DNA of 64,000 nucleotides from Eumeta japonica. Lineage: Eukaryota; Arthropoda; Insecta; Lepidoptera; Psychidae. The notes beneath the pieces were generated by a model. That model was given only the letters and a program-made list of their open reading frames with translations. It made no database searches and was not told the DNA's origin. Below, one piece after another: positions 59,601 through 64,000 of this stretch. The stretch spans positions 62,001 through 126,000 of the forward strand of contig BGZK01001434.1 in the NCBI GenBank assembly GCA_005406025.1, written 5' to 3'. Both the position numbers and the translations under genes were made by a program. How positions within the stretch are numbered: the stretch's first letter is position 1; every line of letters starts with the position of its first letter.

Positions 59601-62387
59601 GAACAAAGTGTTGAACCGAAACCGACTCCGAAGATAGTGAAACCCGTGGTACCTCCGCCGGAGAATACGCCGCCAGCACAGACATTGCCACTCACCATTG
59701 ATAGGGTTATTGATTTTTGTTAATGTATTTGAAATACATATTCTTTTGGGCCTTTAGATTTAGTTGCGTATTTAACAATTTTATTAAATTATATATGTGA
59801 TTATGGAATCGATCATGCGTCTTTCCGCAAATATTCATAATCTTTTTTAGAATAACTTTGTTGAAGAAACCATAGTCATTGAAGTAGCTATTTCTGAGTA
59901 AAATAGTTTAGAACATGTACTAAAAATTCAAGAAGTCATAACTTTAGTTAGTAAGAGCTGACGATTGTCCATTATGCCGTGCCCCCCTCCACCCCCAATT
60001 TCACGTTGCCAAGCGCGAGGCGTGGCCAACAGTTATCTGCGTCCCACAGCTGCCGCCGGTCGCGAACTTGCACCGCGGCTATAGTATTTTCCTTATTCGC
60101 TGTTTTTTTAATTTTTTACGATAAAAATGTTTTTGTAATCATAGTATAGTATTAGTGTTAGGTTTATGATATTGACGTTTTTGAAACCAAGATTGTGTGT
60201 GATTAATATTGAAGTGTTTAAACAATGCCTTCCACTGGTATCGAATATGTAAACATGATTTAATGTTGGGGAGTTTGCTGCGGTGTTGCTGCGGCGGTTG
60301 CAAAGGTGACATTGCTGCGGCTCTAAGACTTTATAGTGAAACTTACTCTGACAGTCAACAACCTACAAGTCCGCAAATGATATTACGTGCTATGTAACGT
60401 TTACGTGATAATTTGCCTTAGTTTGCCTTAATTGTTTAGAGGTGAGTGGAACATGTGAAAAATCAAAGACTAATTTAATGATTCCATCGGTGACCTTTAC
60501 ATTATTGACAACATTAAGTGTCATTTGTAGGTAGGTGACTAGATAAATTCTTTAAAAATAATGGATTGCGAAGCCCGAGCATGGGGCAAAATTCGTGTTC
60601 GTTCGCGTGCCGCCGCAACTTGACGACCGCACTCGCGCTTGTATTCTGGCCGAACATTTATTAGGATTGTCCAAATTTTTCATAATTGTTTTTTCAATGA
60701 TATATTTTTGTTATAGTTACTTTGGCAAAGTTGTTTTAAAAAAGAAGGAGATTATGAATTTTGCGAAAAGATACATGATCGATTCCATTCTGTGTATACT
60801 TAATATTAAATACATACATTTGCATCTGCTACAAATTATAATGATTTCGTTAGTAATGTTTAACTAGATGCTTCTTATATTTTATCCTTTTGTTTTAGCA
60901 CTGATTCTTTATTTTAATTTTATTCTCTAGGTGCTATGTGCCTGTATTATGAAAAACTACAACTGATCATATGTAGATAGAAGCTTGTTTATGGTTTAAG
61001 ATACCTTAATATAATTTTAGTGAGTTTTAAAATGAAAACTATATTTATATAGTTTATGTAAAATATTATATAAACATTTGACACATGGCTTATAAATAGC
61101 ATAGTCCCATTGAAAGTTCAGTACTATAATTTTGCCTAAAATGCTTACAATGACCAAAGCTCAAGTTGAGGTAGAATTATTTTTTCGCATATAGTTTATT
61201 TAAATAGTTTTCATATATAGCAATAATCATATTTGCTTAATTGGAATATTAGGATTTTGTTACCAAACTTAAGTTCACAAATAAGCTTTACTAGTACTTT
61301 GATCAAATATTTAATAAACATAATACACGATGTCATTCCTAAACAGAAATTTATTTTGCATCATTTTGTATTATTTCAATTTTGTTTCTGGATGATCAAT
61401 CCTAATAACAACTTGCAGCCATCGTGCGTATGCAGTTACGAAGGAGAGGCTGCTCCGGGTAACGAGGACGGTGACGCCGACGATTATCGGAGCGAATGCG
61501 AAAACTGCAAGTCAGCTAGTAGCTCAAGGTAAGCAGTGGCAGATTGCCCATAAGACCAACTACGCTGGGGTTTAGGACAGCCAGATATTAAAGGTGGTTA
61601 ATCGTGGCAACTAAACTGATGCAAACATTTATGAAATGAAGCCGCGACGGAGCGGCTGGTACTACACGGCCTAAGGCAGTCAAAACTGCTAGTCCGTCTC
61701 AAAAGAGAAGTCGCTTTTCTTTAACTGTTATTAAGGAAATATGTATAAATTGTGGAATGCAAAATCCTCCCAATTTTGACTTCTCTCTATATGTACAAGG
61801 ACTTATTTTTTAACAAGTCATACATGTTGGCCTTGTAATATTGCATATTACAAGGCCAACTACTATGTACTCAAATGATGTACATACTTACTATTGAATT
61901 TTATAAAAGTAACTTAATTTATTTACATTTATAATTATTGGGTAACATATTGTTTGTTTGTCTTAAAAAAAAAACAGAAAAATTATTGATAAAAAATAAT
62001 ATGTGATAATAAAAATTCTTTGCTTTCTCTGTGATCAAAAAAGTAAATTCCTATATCATTTTTTTTTTCTAGTTAAATTGATTGTGTTACATAGTTCTAC
62101 TTTCAATTACCTCTAATAATAATCAGTAAACAATATTTAATAGACATGATAAAAAAGGGGTGACTTGTTGATCGCTTTTAAGAATTTATTTTCCTGTGTC
62201 TCTGTCAGTGTTGTGTTTCCCGTCGTAGAACATGTACATTGGTATTCAATGGCTACAGGTGGGTCCTAGAGGAGGGCTGGGTGGAAGAAGCTGAGGACGG
62301 TACACAGACGCTGCAGCGCCGCGCTCCCCCGCCCGCCGCACCACCGCCCGCTACCGCAACCCTCCCACAGCCCGTCACTAAACAGAG
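47676..62387 (+). CDS. DGCR2/IDD-like membrane protein
   Basis: Ten exons join in phase: 47676-47733, 47811-47962, 51856-52070, 52585-52731, 55993-56116, 56432-56543, 58124-58292, 59312-59705, 61419-61528, 62259-62387, giving about 537 residues with more to follow. Residues 1-24 form a signal peptide. Residues 27-87 form a von Willebrand factor C domain with exactly ten Cys (27, 48, 51, 53, 61, 66, 72, 81, 82, 87). Its text (CTDIRGRLISHGLHY ... CCEFICLDD) parallels the vWC of human DGCR2. A transmembrane helix (about 101-122) and a basic stop-transfer (RKQKRRR) follow. The long cytoplasmic tail has PPPY at 175-178, a WW-domain binding site of the kind used by NEDD4-type ubiquitin ligases. The LDL-receptor A and C-type lectin domains of the vertebrate protein are absent. 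The donor of exon 8 (GTTATT) is weak. Introns hold many transposon copies. Confidence 0.88.
48174..48245 (-). repeat. Dispersed repeat (ACAGACGG/GGGTT type)
   Basis: GACACCCCTATAGTTTTGCC and ATGTCAGTCCGTCTGTC are the complement-side version of GACAGACAGACATGGAC ... ACAAAACAAAAAAGGTTCCG at 53218-53290. A decayed copy in opposite orientation in another intron of the same gene. Confidence 0.5.
50110..50170. mobile_element. TIR element family A, single end
   Basis: GAGATTATTAACATTTGCAG then AAAGATGCATGATCGATTTC, the outward-facing right-end sequence of family A. Its partner end on the left is not recognised, so this is a solo or truncated end. Confidence 0.55.
50331..50640. mobile_element. TIR element family A, partial copy
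   Basis: Left end TACAGGATGGAATCAATC, CATGCATCTTTCCGCAAAT, then AGAACAACTTTGTCAAAGTA. About 50515-50615 is the reverse complement of 60390-60480 (shared words TTTACGTGATAATTTGC and TTTAGAGGTGAGTGGAA), so a fragment of the longer form's interior is present. No right terminus was found. Confidence 0.6.
53205..53300 (+). repeat. Dispersed repeat (ACAGACGG/GGGTT type)
   Basis: CATAGACAGACAGACATGGA, then AAAAAGGTTCCGTTTTTGCC and ATTTTGGTTCATAACCCTAAAAA. From memory this resembles a very common repeat in moth and butterfly genomes. It lies in intron 4 of the DGCR2-like gene. Confidence 0.5.
54495..54546. repeat. Short perfect inverted repeat
   Basis: TGTCTATGGACTTGT at 54495-54509 and its exact complement at 54532-54546, 22-base spacer, in intron 4 of the DGCR2-like gene. 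Confidence 0.85.
55866..55907 (+). CDS. Candidate 42-base alternative exon of the DGCR2-like gene
   Basis: A GC-rich island in intron 4, bounded by GATACTTCAG and GTAGGT, contains 42 bases (14 codons). In the phase required by exons 4 and 5 it is open and encodes VVGLRKRSKGSAS between the flanking residues. A second acceptor nine bases upstream (GCGTAG at 55851-55856) would add three codons in the same frame. It may be a cassette microexon adding a basic stretch to the cytoplasmic tail, or a chance open frame in a repeat fragment. Confidence 0.35.
56990..57290. repeat. Interspersed repeat with ACTAATATTATAAATG start
   Basis: TTTTACTAATATTATAAATG and GTTTGGATGTTTGTTACTC open it; GATCACGCGGGCAGAGTTGC closes it. 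This is the usual word order of a dispersed repeat I associate with moths and butterflies. It lies in intron 6 of the DGCR2-like gene. Confidence 0.5.
57610..57785 (+). repeat. Interspersed repeat ending GAGCGGAGCC...AAAGCTAGT
   Basis: ATAGGTCCGATTGATTTGAA and TTTCGCATGGTTACTC near the start, and GCGAGCGGAGCCGTGAGTAA then AAGCTAGT at the end. The complement of its end is at 38535. A CTAGT terminus would fit a Helitron 3' end, but that is not shown. Confidence 0.45.
58550..58935. mobile_element. TIR element family A, copy in intron 7
   Basis: Left end GCAGAATGCATTTTATCGTG, right part ACTTTGGCAAAGTTATTC then a decayed end (ATAAAATCCACCTGTATA). It shares TAGTCATTGAAGTATC with other copies, and GCGCTTGCAG plus ATTTATTAGG with 60635-60670. 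The interior GC-rich part encodes no recognised protein. Confidence 0.65.
59805..60792. mobile_element. TIR element family A, longest copy, with transposase-like fragment
   Basis: About 990 bases. Left end ATGGAATCGATCATGCGTCT then TTCCGCAAATATTCATAATC; right end GAGATTATGAATTTTGCGAA and ACATGATCGATTCCATTCTG. The two ends are good inverted repeats for about 65 bases. The interior at 60280-60400 (+) encodes CCGGCKGDIAAALRLYSETY then SDSQQPTSPQMILRAM, with RLRDN continuing after a stop. This resembles the DUF4817-like helix-turn-helix at the start of some insect transposase-like proteins. It sits in intron 8 of the DGCR2-like gene. Confidence 0.65.
61826..61860. repeat. Perfect hairpin, 16-bp stem
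   Basis: GTTGGCCTTGTAATAT, loop TGC, then the exact complement. It lies in intron 9 of the DGCR2-like gene. Confidence 0.9.
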
Positions 62388-62668
62388 GTATCATAGATTC
62401 TAATAAATGATTCACATTGTGCACATATAGTGTGTATATTGAAGTACTATTAATGTAAATATTGTTTACATTTTTCTGTCTGTTTTCATTTCTTTTCTAT
62501 GTTTTATTTTTCCCTTCATGCTGCAAGCATATATGTATATTAATTTTGTCCACACTTTACTAAAAATTGCATATATAGCTCTATAAAAGTATAGTGTTTA
62601 CTGTTTATCTTTTTTTGTTAAACAATTTGAGAAAATCTATTTCAGCCATCTTTTATTTTAATATTTTG

Positions 62669-62734
62669 TATGCAAGTATCTGATTTTTTGTGATATATAT
62701 ATATATATATCACAAAAAATCAGATACTTGCATA
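62669..62734. repeat. Perfect 66-bp palindrome
   Basis: Both halves are exact complements with no spacer: TGCAAGTATCTGATTTTTTG then TGATATATAT, followed by the mirror. The centre is a TA run. It lies downstream of exon 10 of the DGCR2-like gene. Confidence 0.92.
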
Positions 62735-63105
62735 TATATAGATTAGCTAATTTATGAGCCATTATAATTATAGATAAAGATTAGGGAATTGTGAATAAAG
62801 ATAGCTATATAGCTGAAATACAAAAATAGGAATATGTATCCATAATATACATTTACAAATCTGTTGCAAGTACTCACTAGTAATCTTACATTAAAACAAG
62901 TGTCTGCGGTTGGTAGATACAAAAATGCTTTGCATACCTTGTAGTCCTATGCATACATGTCCCTAAATGATAAATAAATATTTCATAAAAAAATATGCCA
63001 TTAAATTATACTTTTTATTTTGGCTTTGGATCTGTCACGTTAACTATTAGTGTTTTCGGGAACCAACTTGCACAACGAACAAACAATTTATACAACTCAC
63101 CACAG

Positions 63106-63334
63106 GCGGCGCAGGCAGGCTGCGTTACCGCCGTCAGTGGCCGAAAGCATAACGGGTCGGTGCCTAAGTTTCATATTGATGGGGCTTATGTCGTCATTAT
63201 GTAAACACAGCAAAAATGTATCTGTATGTGTGAATATGTATACACGTATTTTGATTTTGGAGGCAGAGCTTTTATGCCACCTGTATCATAATTGCAGAGT
63301 TTTTTCACCATTTTGTTACAGTTGTTTATCTTAG
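63106..63334 (+). CDS. Candidate last exon of the DGCR2-like gene
   Basis: After CTCACCACAG a GC-rich stretch opens in the phase needed by exon 10 and encodes RRRQAALPPSVAESITGRCL, continuing with less convincing sequence to a stop at 63332-63334. The first 20 codons stand out from the AT-rich surroundings. Another exon beyond the window, or a donor inside this stretch, is also possible. Confidence 0.35.
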
Positions 63335-64000
63335 GGCAAGTGATTTGTTGTCTAAGTAATTATTTAATAAGTTTATTGTAAAAAGCTATATACCTTGCTG
63401 GCATAAATAATCTTTTTAAATAAAGCCTGTCACTTTTTCAATTTTATCTTTTGAGGAAATGATTAAATTTATTGCAAAGGGAAGGAAATGTGAATTAATT
63501 TTTTTTAATACGGTTTCAGTAATATTTTCTGAGACAGACATTTCATTATGAAACATAGAAAAAGACTAGTGACATTGTTTACTGTGTCTGAAAAATATAA
63601 AGGGTTTGAAACTGCGGAACTGTACCAATTTAAATTTGAAACCAACTACATTTTTTTTGATATCCGTGTGTGACTGACCTAAAAGAAAAAGCGATATTGA
63701 TAACGTTCAAACAAGTGCGTCTTTTGCGAGATTATAGACAATATTTTGAACGAGTGTCATAGTTGCTACAAAAATTTAAAGACTTGAATTTTGTTAACTT
63801 ATTTGCTTGTGAAAATGTTCCTATTGTATGAATTTTCAATCTATCGTACAGTGGGAGTCAGTTAGAGTAGGTAGTCACCGTCGGTGAGCCAACAACCGAA
63901 ACAGTGCTAAAACAATTTTTTTTAAAAAAACTAGAAAACCTAGTTTTTTTTTTAACACTGCATGCTCTGAAACCTTCGTGGATGCGATTGCATTAAAAGA
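63335..64000. other. AT-rich end of window
   Basis: No gene or repeat is recognised. It may hold 3'UTR of the DGCR2-like gene (AATAAA-like word near 63417). Confidence 0.4.

Overview
The window is AT-rich invertebrate nuclear DNA. Spliced genes, GT-AG introns, many dispersed repeat relics and the insect-like form of each protein point to an insect. Several repeat motifs resemble ones I remember from moth and butterfly genomes, so Lepidoptera is the best guess (inference, not tested).

Five host genes are recognised with good support. SMG5 (3259-6216, +) is an intronless nonsense-mediated decay factor. An ENL/AF9-type YEATS protein, the 'ear' orthologue (18719-23026, -), has two coding exons. 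Mitochondrial ribosomal protein bL34m (34518-35047, +) has two exons. SLC25A46, a mitochondrial outer-membrane carrier relative (36577-41222, -), has seven exons and an apparent one-base frame problem in exon 1. A DGCR2/IDD-like membrane protein (47676-62387 and probably beyond, +) has at least ten coding exons. A small cysteine-containing orphan (2085-2474, -) lies head-to-head with SMG5, and a possible membrane-protein exon lies at 30138-30398 (-).

The space between and inside these genes is mostly transposon debris. From left to right it holds: a terminal-inverted-repeat (TIR) element (7474-7843), a mariner transposase relic (8275-8960), non-LTR retrotransposon 3' ends and reverse-transcriptase fragments (14211-14486, 15339-15910, 43255-45640), a Ty3/gypsy pol relic (26890-29280), a Jockey-like non-LTR element with its reverse transcriptase deleted (31540-34078), a Tc1-type MITE (46569-46731) with a decayed relative at 26611, and more copies of the TIR family at 50110-50640, 58550-58935 and 59805-60792 inside DGCR2-like introns.

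The host genes have unrelated jobs (mRNA surveillance, transcription elongation, mitochondrial translation, mitochondrial dynamics, cell-surface/ubiquitin-ligase adaptor) and do not form a functional cluster. I did not find a convincing new defence or biosynthetic system. The most interesting items are the TIR family with a transposase-like helix-turn-helix fragment, the two decayed duplicates of an SLC25A46 exon, the reduced domain set of the DGCR2-like protein, a candidate microexon in it, and a perfect palindrome near 62.7 kb.
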